This document shows, in pieces, positions 29,375 to 37,855 of a stretch of DNA of 64,000 nucleotides. How positions within the stretch are numbered: the first letter of the stretch is position 1; each line of letters begins with the position of its first letter. The notes beneath the pieces are model-generated. The model worked only from the letters and a program-made list of their open reading frames with translations. It did not search any database and was not told the DNA's origin. The DNA comes from JAIOPA01 sp964655175. Lineage in GTDB: Bacteria; Eisenbacteria; RBG-16-71-46. The stretch lies in the NCBI GenBank assembly GCA_964655175.1, contig CAZZLY010000001.1:1-64000 (forward strand), read 5' to 3'. The translations under genes were made by a program, and so were the position numbers.

Positions 29375-31095
29375 TGCGCCCGCTGCGGGCCGTCCTCGTC
29401 CGGTGCGCGACCGTCCTCGCGCTCGTGGGGCTCGCGCACCCGGCGTGGTCCGCGCCCGCGCGGCTGCGGCTCTCGGGATGGCCGCTCGCCTCGCGCGAGG
29501 GCGACGCGGTGTTCGCGGCCGCCCTGCGCGCGCCGGGGGATAGCGTCGCGCTCGCGGTGGCGCTCGGGCGCGGCGTGGCGCGGTTGCAGGCGGGCGGATG
29601 GCACGACGCGGCGCTCACCGCCGAATGGCGGGAGACGCGCGACGTGCTCGAGGTGCGCGTCGAGCCGGGGCCGCAGCGTCGTTGGGGCGCACTCGTCTTC
29701 GACGTGCCGACCGCGGACTCGGCGTTCGTGGCGCGTGAGCGCGTGTGGCCGCAGGGCGAACCCGCCGACCCGGCCGCACTGGCACGCACGGTCGACGATC
29801 TGCTCGCGCGCGCGCATCGCGCGGGGCACGCGTGGGCGCAGTTGGCGGTCACCGATTGGCGCGTCGATCCGACGCGGGTCGCGGTGCGGCTGTCGGGCGC
29901 GCTCGGACCCCGGGTGACGGTGGAGTCCGTGCGACTGGACGGGCTCGCGGTCACGCGGCGCGACGTGGCCGAACGTGCATTGGGACGACTCGCCGGTCTG
30001 CCCTACAATCCCGACGCCGCACGCGCGGGAGCGGCGCGGCTCGCGACGCTCGGGGTGTTCGCGCGCGTCGGTGAGCCCGTGCTCGAGGCCGGTCCCCGTT
30101 GGGAACGCGCCACCCTCGTGATCCCGGTGACCGAACCGCGCTACAACCGCTTCGAGGGCGCGCTCGGCGTGCAGGGCGGAGGCGCGGTGGTGGGCCTCGC
30201 CTCCCTCGATCTGGGCAACCTGCTCGGCACGGCGCGCGTCGCGTCGCTCGCGTGGCAGTCGCGCGGTGCGGGGCGCACCGATCTGAGCATGCGGTACGTC
30301 GAGCCGTTCGTGGTGGGGCTGCCGTACCGCCTCGAACTCGGACTCGTGCAGCAGATGCAGGACACGACGTACACGCGCACGCGCTGGGGCGTGCGCGTCG
30401 GCCACGGACTCGGCGCGGGCGACCGCATCGAACTCGGTCACGAGGAGGAGCGGGTGGTGCAGACGCGGGGCGCGGTGCAGCAGGCGGCGCTGCAGCACAC
30501 GTCGTTCGCCTGGGAGCGCGACGGTCGGGACGACCGTCTCTCGCCGCGTCGCGGCGTGCGTGCGCGCCTGGCGGGCGCCGGCGTGTTCAAGCGCGAGACG
30601 CTGCGCGCACCGGGACCGCTCGAGTCGGCCACGCGGCGCGCGCGCGCCGGCACGGCCGAGTGCACGATCGAGGCGCATCGCCCGCTCGGCGCACGGACCG
30701 GTGTGGCCCTGGAGCTCGAGGCGCAGGGGCGCTTCGCGGGCGACGCCGTGCTCGAGCCGTGGGAGCGCACCCCGGTGGGCGGCGCGCGTACGCTGCGCGG
30801 CCACGACGAGGAGGAGTTCCGGGTCGACCGCGTCGTGCGATCGCGACTGGAACTGCGTGCCTTCCCGGGTTCGGTCGGCGAGCACGTCGCGCTGTTCTGG
30901 GACCACGCCGAACTGTTCACGCGCGAGGTGGTCGCACCCACGGGCACGGCGCTGCGTCGCCGCGGTGCCGACGGGGTGGGGCTGGGCCTGCATCTGGTGA
31001 CCGGCACCGGCCGTGTGGACGTGGATTACGGTCTGGCGCCGGGTCGCGGCGCGCTCGACGGGCGCATCCACCTGCGCCTCGTGAGCACCTTCTAA
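29374..31095 (+). CDS. BamA/TamA-like Omp85-family outer-membrane protein
   Basis: A 573-residue protein with a signal peptide (cleaved near AWSA). It has one clear POTRA-like domain (about residues 180-235, VTVESVRLDGLAVTRRDVAE ... TLGVFARV) and perhaps a degenerate one before it. The C-terminal barrel carries the Omp85 signature PVGGARTLRGHDEEEF and ends HLRLVSTF with terminal Phe. Omp85 proteins insert or export outer-membrane proteins. Fewer POTRAs than BamA (five) and position right after a large barrel gene (stop and start share one base, TGATG) suggest a dedicated helper for that barrel rather than the housekeeping BamA. Confidence 0.82.
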   Translation: MRPLRAVLVRCATVLALVGLAHPAWSAPARLRLSGWPLASREGDAVFAAALRAPGDSVALAVALGRGVARLQAGGWHDAALTAEWRETRDVLEVRVEPGPQRRWGALVFDVPTADSAFVARERVWPQGEPADPAALARTVDDLLARAHRAGHAWAQLAVTDWRVDPTRVAVRLSGALGPRVTVESVRLDGLAVTRRDVAERALGRLAGLPYNPDAARAGAARLATLGVFARVGEPVLEAGPRWERATLVIPVTEPRYNRFEGALGVQGGGAVVGLASLDLGNLLGTARVASLAWQSRGAGRTDLSMRYVEPFVVGLPYRLELGLVQQMQDTTYTRTRWGVRVGHGLGAGDRIELGHEEERVVQTRGAVQQAALQHTSFAWERDGRDDRLSPRRGVRARLAGAGVFKRETLRAPGPLESATRRARAGTAECTIEAHRPLGARTGVALELEAQGRFAGDAVLEPWERTPVGGARTLRGHDEEEFRVDRVVRSRLELRAFPGSVGEHVALFWDHAELFTREVVAPTGTALRRRGADGVGLGLHLVTGTGRVDVDYGLAPGRGALDGRIHLRLVSTF

Positions 31096-31096
31096 C

Positions 31097-33220
31097 GTGT
31101 CGCTCGTCACGCAGGTCGAAGCCGCGTTCGCGCCCGGTGGGGCGCTGTCGCGTCAGTGGCCCGAATGGGAGGAGCGTCCCGGGCAGCGCGCGCTCGCCAT
31201 CGAGGTCGCACGCACGCTCGAGTCGGGCGGCGTGCTGCTGGCCGAAGCGCCGACCGGCGTGGGCAAGTCGCTCGCGTATCTGTTGCCCGCCGCGCTGCAC
31301 GCCGCCGAGACCGGCGAGCGCGTGGTGGTGGCGACGTGCACGCGGTCGCTGCAGGACCAGTTGTTCGAGCGCGACCTGCCGGCCCTGCTGCAGGCGCTCG
31401 GGGTCGCGTTGCCGGTGGCGTTGCTCAAGGGCAAGCAGAACTACCTGTGCCCGCGCGCGCTCGAGATCGTGGATCCCGAGGGCGAGGACGAGATCGCGGT
31501 CGTCGAGGCGCTGCGCGCGTGGTCGGCGGCCGACCCGGTCGGTGACCTCGATCGCTTCGCGTACGCCGACAGCGACCTGGCGCGACGCATGCGCGCGCGG
31601 GTGGCGACCGATCCCGGCGCATGCACCTCCGCCACCTGTCGTCGCGCGCGCGAGTGCTTCTGGGCGCGTGCGCGCCGGCGTGCGGCCGAAGCCAAGTTGG
31701 TCGTCGTCAATCACGCGTTGCTCGCGCGCGCGACCGACGCCGAGGGCATCCTGCCGCCCTACGACGCCCTGATCGTGGATGAGGCGCACCGATTGGAGGG
31801 TGTGCTGTCGTCGCAGCTCGAGCGCGCCGTGTCGCGGCACCGCATCGACGAACTGCTCAAGCTCACCGGCTCGGTGACCGGCGGCCGTCGCGGCGGCGGC
31901 TTGCTCGGTCGCGTGCGCTCGTTCGCGCTGCCGCTGCTCGATTCGGGTTCGCCCTCGCGCGAGCGCCTGCACACCGACCTCGAGCGGCTCTCGACGCGCG
32001 CCGACGAACTCAAGCACGACGCCGAGACGCTGTTCGCGCGGCTCGCGATCGGCGGCGATGGCGCGCCGTCCGCGAGCCCCTACAGCCGCCGCGTGCGGCA
32101 TCAGGGCAGCGAGCAGCTGTTGGGGCGCGACCTGCAGGCGCTCGACGTGGTGCTGGAGCACGCGCGGTACTACGGCGACGTGCTGCGGCGCGCGGCGGGG
32201 GCGCTGGGGTTGGTCGAGGGCAAGGGCGAGACGGGCGAGGAACTGCAGGCCGAGCTCGAGACGATCGGCGCCCGCTGGCAGGGGCTGCACGACGATCTGG
32301 CGCTGCTCGCCGATGCCGGGCATCGCGATTGGGCGTACTGGCGCAGTCAGGGTCCGCAGGCGCGCACTGCGGAACTGCACGGCGCACCCGTGTTCGTGGG
32401 GGAGCAGGCGCGTCGTCTGCTGCGCGGTGGACCGCGCGCCGCGGTGCTCACCTCGGCCACGCTGTCGTCGGCCGGCGACTTCGATTGGGCGGCCGAGCGG
32501 CTCGGGCTGGGGGAGTCGGTCGGCGTGCCCTACGACGCGCTCACCGTGCCGAGCCCGTTCCCGCTCGACGAGCAGATGCGCGTGTTCGTGCTCGACGCCG
32601 AGGGCGACGAGGCGGAGGCCATCGCCCAGGTCGTCGCGGCGCTGCATCGGGTCGCACGTCGCAACACGCTGGTGCTGTTCACCGCCCACGAACGGTTGCG
32701 GCGAGCCCACGCGCGGCTCAAGACCCTGTTACCCAAGGGGGCGGCGCTCTACGCCCAGGACCGCGACGGGCCCGCCGGACTGCTCGCGGAGCGGTTCCGG
32801 GCCGAGCGAGGGGCGGTCTTGCTCGGCGTCGCGAGCCTGTGGGAAGGTGTGGACTTCCCGGGTGAGGCACTCGAGGTGCTGGTGGTCGCACGACTGCCCT
32901 TCTCCGTGCCCGACGACCCGGTGGTCGAGGCCCGCGCCGAGCGTCTGCGCGAGCGCGGACTCGAGCCGTTCCGCCACGACGCGGTACCCGAAGCGGTCAT
33001 GCGGTTCCGGCAGGGCGTGGGCCGGTTGATCCGGCGCGCGACCGACCGGGGAGTGCTGGTGGTGTGCGATCCGCGGCTCGCCCGCGCCTCGTACCGTGGT
33101 CCGTTCCGGGCCGCGCTGCCGGTCGAACCGAGACTGTGGAAGGATCCCCGCGGACTCGCACATGAGGCCGGGCTGTTCCTCATGCGCCAACACGACGACG
33201 TTCAGGAGGAGAGTCCGTGA
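31097..33220 (+). CDS. DinG/XPD-family ATP-dependent DNA helicase
   Basis: A 707-residue superfamily 2 helicase. Walker A is APTGVGKS and the DEAH box is IVDEAH. Four cysteines (118, 176, 181, 187), spaced as in iron-sulfur XPD/DinG enzymes, lie between them. The C-terminal helicase block GVASLWEGVDFPGEALEV is intact. DinG-type enzymes unwind DNA 5' to 3' and resolve R-loops and damaged forks. It starts at GTG one base after the BamA-like stop and overlaps hutH by 4 bases, an odd place for a repair gene; it may simply ride in the transcript. Confidence 0.9.
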   Translation: MSLVTQVEAAFAPGGALSRQWPEWEERPGQRALAIEVARTLESGGVLLAEAPTGVGKSLAYLLPAALHAAETGERVVVATCTRSLQDQLFERDLPALLQALGVALPVALLKGKQNYLCPRALEIVDPEGEDEIAVVEALRAWSAADPVGDLDRFAYADSDLARRMRARVATDPGACTSATCRRARECFWARARRRAAEAKLVVVNHALLARATDAEGILPPYDALIVDEAHRLEGVLSSQLERAVSRHRIDELLKLTGSVTGGRRGGGLLGRVRSFALPLLDSGSPSRERLHTDLERLSTRADELKHDAETLFARLAIGGDGAPSASPYSRRVRHQGSEQLLGRDLQALDVVLEHARYYGDVLRRAAGALGLVEGKGETGEELQAELETIGARWQGLHDDLALLADAGHRDWAYWRSQGPQARTAELHGAPVFVGEQARRLLRGGPRAAVLTSATLSSAGDFDWAAERLGLGESVGVPYDALTVPSPFPLDEQMRVFVLDAEGDEAEAIAQVVAALHRVARRNTLVLFTAHERLRRAHARLKTLLPKGAALYAQDRDGPAGLLAERFRAERGAVLLGVASLWEGVDFPGEALEVLVVARLPFSVPDDPVVEARAERLRERGLEPFRHDAVPEAVMRFRQGVGRLIRRATDRGVLVVCDPRLARASYRGPFRAALPVEPRLWKDPRGLAHEAGLFLMRQHDDVQEESP

Positions 33221-34734
33221 TCCGGCTGGGTGTGAGCAGACTGACGCTCGACGACGTGGTGGAGGTGGCGCGCGGTGAGGCGCGTCTGGAGTTGACCGCC
33301 GAGGCGCGCGATCGCGTGCGGGCGAGTCGGCGCGTGGTGGACGACGCCGTCGAACGCGAGCAGGTCGTGTACGGCGTGACCACCGGCTTCGGCCCGCTCA
33401 AGAACCAGCACGTCGCGCACGACGACGTGCGCACGCTGCAGCTCAACCTGGTGCGTTCGCACTGCGCGGGCACCGGGCCCGCGACGCCGCGCGAGGTCGT
33501 GCGCGCGATGCTGCTGCTGCGGGCGCACTCGCTCGCCATGGGCTTCTCGGGCGTGCGGCCCGAGGTGATCGAGATGCTCATCGCCATGCTCGAGCGCCGG
33601 GTCACGCCCGTGGTGCCGCTGCAGGGCTCGGTGGGCGCCTCGGGGGACCTGGCCCCGCTCGCGCACATGGCCGCGGTCATGGTGGGCGAGGGCGAGGCGT
33701 GGTTGGGCGAGCAGCGCATGCCGGCGGGACTGGCGCTGCGCGGCGCCGGGCTGCAGCCGCTCGTGCTCGAGGCCAAGGAGGGGCTCGCGCTCATCAACGG
33801 CACGCAGTTCTCGACCGCCTGGGCCGCGCTCGCGTGCGCCGACGCCGAGCGCGTGTGGGAGGCCGCCATGGGGGCGGCCGCGATGTCCACCGAGGTGTTG
33901 CTGGGTTCGTTCGGTCCGGCGAGCGAGGCCGTGCAGGCGCTGCGTCCCTATCGTGGGGCGAGCGAGGCGGCGCGTCGTCTGCGCGCCTACGCGCGGCACA
34001 GCGCGCTGGTCGAGTCGCACAAGGACTGCGATCGCGTGCAGGACGCGTACAGCCTGCGCTGCGTGCCGCCGGTCATGGGGGCGTCGTGGGACGCCATCCT
34101 GCACGTCGAGCAGCAGCTCGAGGTCGAGCTCAACTCGGTCAACGACAACCCGCTCGTGTTCGCCGAGACCGGCACGACCGTGTCGGCGGGCCTGTTCCAC
34201 GCACAGCCCGTCGCGCTGGCGGCCGACTACCTCAAGATCGCGGTCGCCGAGATCGGCTCGCTCTCGGAGCGGCGCATCGATCGCCTGCTCGACTCGCGCG
34301 TCTCGGGGCTGCCCGAGGCGCTGGCGACGCAGCCGGGCCTCGAATCGGGTTACATGATGGCGCAGTACAGCGCCGCCGCGCTCGTCTCGGAGAACAAGAC
34401 GCTCGCGCATCCGGCGAGCGTGGACAGCATCCCCACGGGCTCGGGCATCGAGGACCACGTCTCCATGGCGCCCATCGCGGCGCGCTACGCGCGGCACATC
34501 GTGGACCACGTCGCGCGCATCGTGTCGTTCGAGCTGCTGTGCGGCTGTCGCGCACTGGAGTACCGCCGACCGCTCAAGGCGGGCGAGGGCACCGAGATGC
34601 TGTACGGCGCGGTGCGCCGCGTCGTGTCGGTCCCCGAGGGCGATCGTCCGCTGCAGGGCCCGTGCGAGGAGCTCACGCGCTGGGTGCTCTCGGGCGCGGC
34701 CGCCCGCGTCGCCGAAGAGGTGCTCTCGTCATGA
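33217..34734 (+). CDS. hutH: Histidine ammonia-lyase
   Basis: Deaminates L-histidine to urocanate, the first step of histidine use. The catalytic MIO precursor Ala141-Ser142-Gly143 is present in GSVGASGDLAPLAHM. YGVTTGFG, the active-site QDAYSLRC block and NDNPLVF are also intact. At 505 residues it has family length. The GTG start lies in a GTGA overlap with the helicase gene and has a perfect AGGAGG upstream. It forms an overlapping unit with hutU and hutI. No hutC-type repressor or histidine transporter is visible nearby. Confidence 0.97.
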   Translation: MIRLGVSRLTLDDVVEVARGEARLELTAEARDRVRASRRVVDDAVEREQVVYGVTTGFGPLKNQHVAHDDVRTLQLNLVRSHCAGTGPATPREVVRAMLLLRAHSLAMGFSGVRPEVIEMLIAMLERRVTPVVPLQGSVGASGDLAPLAHMAAVMVGEGEAWLGEQRMPAGLALRGAGLQPLVLEAKEGLALINGTQFSTAWAALACADAERVWEAAMGAAAMSTEVLLGSFGPASEAVQALRPYRGASEAARRLRAYARHSALVESHKDCDRVQDAYSLRCVPPVMGASWDAILHVEQQLEVELNSVNDNPLVFAETGTTVSAGLFHAQPVALAADYLKIAVAEIGSLSERRIDRLLDSRVSGLPEALATQPGLESGYMMAQYSAAALVSENKTLAHPASVDSIPTGSGIEDHVSMAPIAARYARHIVDHVARIVSFELLCGCRALEYRRPLKAGEGTEMLYGAVRRVVSVPEGDRPLQGPCEELTRWVLSGAAARVAEEVLSS

Positions 34735-36410
34735 CGCCGCTGCCCGGGGCCCGTCCCGTGCGCGCCGCGCGCGGGACCGAGCGCACCTGCAAGGGGTGGG
34801 TGCAGGAGGCCGCGCTGCGCATGCTCATGAACAACCTCGACCCGGACGTGGCCGAGCGGCCCGACGACCTGGTCGTCTACGGCGGGACGGGGCGCGCCGC
34901 GCGCAGCTGGGAGGCGTTCGACCGCATCGTGGCCGCACTGCGCGCGCTCGAGAACGACGAGACCCTGCTCGTGCAGAGCGGTAAGCCCGTGGGTGTGTTC
35001 CGCACGCATCCCGATGCGCCGCGCGTGCTCATCGCCAACTCCAATCTGGTGCCGCGCTGGGGCACGTGGGAGCACTTCCGCGAGCTCGAGGCCAAGGGTC
35101 TCATGATGTACGGCCAGATGACCGCCGGGTCGTGGATCTACATCGGCTCGCAGGGCATCGTGCAGGGCACCTTCGAGACGTTCGCCGAGTGCGCCGACCG
35201 CCACTTCGGCGGCACGCTCGCCGGCCGTCTGGTGCTCACCGCCGGTCTGGGCGGCATGGGCGGCGCGCAGCCGCTCGCGGTGACCATGAACGGCGGTGTG
35301 TGTCTGGCGGTCGAGGTGGACGCCACGCGCGCCGAGCGCCGTGTGGCGACGCGCTATTGCGACCGCATCACGCACGACCTCGACGAGGCGCTGGCGTGGT
35401 GCCGTGAGGCGCAGGCCGCCAAGCGACCGTTGTCGGTGGGTCTCGTCGGCAACGCCGCCGAGGTGATCCCGGCGCTGCTCGAGCGCGGCGTGATCCCCGA
35501 TGCCGCGACCGACCAGACGAGCGCGCACGACCCGCTCACGGGTTACGTCCCGGTCGGGATGACCGTCGCGCAGGCCATCGAGGCCCGCCGCACGCAGCCC
35601 GACGAGGTCATCCGGCAAGCGCGGGAGTCCATGGCGACGCACGTGCGCGCGCTGCTCGGCATGCGCGCGCGCGGCACGGTGCTGTTCGACTACGGCAACA
35701 ACCTGCGGGGCGAGGCCGAGAAGGGCGGTCTGCCGCACGAGCAGGCGTTCTCGTACCCGGGCTTCGTGCCGGAGTACATCCGACCGCTGTTCTGTGTGGG
35801 CAAGGGACCGTTCCGCTGGGCCGCGCTCTCGGGCGACCCGGACGACATCCGTGTCACCGACGAGGCCGCGCTCGCCGAGTTCCCCGACGACGCGCGTCTG
35901 CACCGTTGGATCCCGCTCGCGCAGAAGCACGTGCAGTTCCAGGGGCTGCCGGCCCGGATCTGCTGGCTGGGTTACGGGGAGCGGCATCGGTTGGGGCTGC
36001 GCTTCAATCAGCTCGTGCGCGAGGGCAAGCTCAAGGCCCCGATCGTCATCGGGCGCGATCATCTCGACACGGGTTCGGTCGCCTCGCCGTGGCGCGAGAC
36101 CGAAGCCATGCGCGACGGCAGTGACGCGGTCGCCGACTGGCCGCTGCTCAACGCGCTGCTCACCACCGCCTCGGGCGCCTCGTGGGTGTCGTTGCATCAC
36201 GGCGGCGGTGTCGGCATCGGCAACTCGATCCACAGCGGCATGGTGGTCGTGTGCGACGGTTCGCCCGAAGCCGATGCGCGGCTCGCCCGCGTGCTCGTCA
36301 ACGACTGCGGCACGGGGGTCATGCGCCACGCCGATGCCGGTTACGAGTCGGCCATCGCGCACGCGCGCGCCACGGGGATGAACCTGCCCGGGATCACCGA
36401 CCGCCCATGA
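34731..36410 (+). CDS. hutU: Urocanate hydratase (urocanase)
   Basis: Converts urocanate to 4-imidazolone-5-propionate using tightly bound NAD+. The 559-residue sequence shows the NAD-binding glycine-rich TAGLGGMGGAQPLAVTMNGG region, the active-site Cys in NDCGTGVMRHADAGY and the family block GQMTAGSWIYIGSQGI. Length matches bacterial HutU (~555). The start codon overlaps the hutH stop (ATGA). Confidence 0.97.
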   Translation: MTPLPGARPVRAARGTERTCKGWVQEAALRMLMNNLDPDVAERPDDLVVYGGTGRAARSWEAFDRIVAALRALENDETLLVQSGKPVGVFRTHPDAPRVLIANSNLVPRWGTWEHFRELEAKGLMMYGQMTAGSWIYIGSQGIVQGTFETFAECADRHFGGTLAGRLVLTAGLGGMGGAQPLAVTMNGGVCLAVEVDATRAERRVATRYCDRITHDLDEALAWCREAQAAKRPLSVGLVGNAAEVIPALLERGVIPDAATDQTSAHDPLTGYVPVGMTVAQAIEARRTQPDEVIRQARESMATHVRALLGMRARGTVLFDYGNNLRGEAEKGGLPHEQAFSYPGFVPEYIRPLFCVGKGPFRWAALSGDPDDIRVTDEAALAEFPDDARLHRWIPLAQKHVQFQGLPARICWLGYGERHRLGLRFNQLVREGKLKAPIVIGRDHLDTGSVASPWRETEAMRDGSDAVADWPLLNALLTTASGASWVSLHHGGGVGIGNSIHSGMVVVCDGSPEADARLARVLVNDCGTGVMRHADAGYESAIAHARATGMNLPGITDRP

Positions 36411-37702
36411 GCTACTGGCCCGCGCACGATCCGTCCGGCAAGGCCGTCGCCGGGCGCACCGCGTACCTGATCCTGCACAACACCTCCGAGGTGGTGACGC
36501 CGGATGCGGAGGGGCGCGAGATCCTGCGCTTCCCCAAGGGTGCGATCGTGTTCCGCGGCGGGCGCGTGCTCGAGGTGGGGCCGGCCGCCGAACTGTTCCG
36601 CAACCACCCCGATGCGCGACCGCTCAACGCCAACGGCAAGTTGGTCACGCCGGGTCTCGTGGACCCGCACACGCACATGATCTTCGGGGGGCACCGCGCC
36701 GAGGAGTTCCAGATGAAGCTCGCCGGCGCGAGCTACGCCGAGATCGCGGCCAAGGGCGGGGGCATCCGCTCGACGGTGCGGGCGACCTCGGCGGTCAAGG
36801 ACGAGGTGCTCGAGAAGACGCTCGCCAACCGCCTCGAGCGCTGGCGTGCGAACGGTTGCACCACGGTCGAGGTGAAGAGTGGTTACGGGCTCAACACGAA
36901 TCGCGAGGTGCGCCTGCTCGAGCTCATGTCGGGGGCGGCGATCCGCGTGCCCGTGCGCGTGCACCGCACCGCGCTCGTGCTGCACGCGTTGCCCGAGGAG
37001 TACCGCGATCGCCGCGAGGCCTACGTGACCGAGGTGCGCGACGTGCTGCTGCCCGAGATCCATCGGCGCGGCATGGCGAGCGCGGTGGACGTGTTCTGCG
37101 ATCCCGTCGGCTTCACGGTGGCGGAGTGCCGCACGGTGCTCGAGCGCGCGCGCGAGCTGGGCTTCGCGCTCAAGCTGCACGCCGAGCAGACCGCGCGCTC
37201 GGGGGGCGCGGCGCTCGCCGCCGAACTCGGGGCGCGCAGCGCCGACCACCTGGAGAGCGCCGTCGAGGAGGACTGGCGGTCGCTCGCGGCCGCCGACACC
37301 GTCGGCGTGCTGCTGCCGGCGGCGGCGCTCACGCTGCGCCTGCCGCTGCCCGAGGCGGCCATGCTGCGTCGCACCGGTGCGCGCGTCGCGATCGCGACCG
37401 ACTTCAATCCCGGCACCGCCCCGGCGCAGTCCCTCATGGAGTGCGCCACGCTCGCGGGGCGGTTGTGCGGTTTCGATGCCAACGAACTCCTGCTGGCGAT
37501 CACTTGGAACGCCGCCAAGGCCCTGGGGGCGGAGGCCGAGGTGGGCCACCTGAACCCGGGGGCGTGGGGCGACGCGGTGCAGTGGGAGTGCGAGACGCTC
37601 GAGGAGCTGCCGTACTGGATGCCGTCGGTCCGTCCGGACACGGTGTTCATGCGTGGCGCCGATCTGGCGCTGCCCGCGGTCGAGCGCCGCGTCTGGCCGT
37701 AA
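36407..37702 (+). CDS. hutI: Imidazolonepropionase
   Basis: Hydrolyses imidazolonepropionate to N-formimino-L-glutamate. This 431-residue amidohydrolase keeps the metal-binding DPHTH motif, the EVKSGYGL block, HAEQ and the late Asp in ATDFNPGT. It overlaps the hutU stop by 4 bases and has no clear ribosome-binding site, so coupling to hutU is likely. It is the last gene of the co-directional chain begun by the PorV-like gene. Confidence 0.97.
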   Translation: MSYWPAHDPSGKAVAGRTAYLILHNTSEVVTPDAEGREILRFPKGAIVFRGGRVLEVGPAAELFRNHPDARPLNANGKLVTPGLVDPHTHMIFGGHRAEEFQMKLAGASYAEIAAKGGGIRSTVRATSAVKDEVLEKTLANRLERWRANGCTTVEVKSGYGLNTNREVRLLELMSGAAIRVPVRVHRTALVLHALPEEYRDRREAYVTEVRDVLLPEIHRRGMASAVDVFCDPVGFTVAECRTVLERARELGFALKLHAEQTARSGGAALAAELGARSADHLESAVEEDWRSLAAADTVGVLLPAAALTLRLPLPEAAMLRRTGARVAIATDFNPGTAPAQSLMECATLAGRLCGFDANELLLAITWNAAKALGAEAEVGHLNPGAWGDAVQWECETLEELPYWMPSVRPDTVFMRGADLALPAVERRVWP

Positions 37703-37718
37703 CACAACGGGTTACGGC
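37696..37718 (+). terminator. Hairpin at the end of hutI
   Basis: An 8-bp perfect stem (gccgtaac 37696-37703 with gttacggc 37711-37718) and 7-base loop overlap the hutI stop codon. No U-tract follows. Its position after an 18.8-kb gene chain and before a separate promoter favours a terminator or an mRNA 3'-end stabiliser. Confidence 0.45.
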
Positions 37719-37773
37719 GGTACGCTCAAGCGTCGGGTGAGGTCTTCCCCGGCCCCTCGCGCGGTTCGCGGGG

Positions 37774-37803
37774 ATGACCATCGGGCCGTCGGCGGGGTAG
37801 CAT
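37774..37803 (+). promoter_or_regulatory. Candidate promoter of the FtcD/cyclodeaminase gene
   Basis: ATGACC (37774-37779) and TAGCAT (37798-37803) with an 18-base spacer lie about 50 bases before the start codon. Matches are moderate and the call rests mainly on position between a hairpin and a well-formed ribosome-binding site. Confidence 0.35.
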
Positions 37804-37855
37804 GCCGCGCTCGTCGTCCCGCCTTCGTTCGTCCCCGCCCGAGGAGAGCCTCGCG

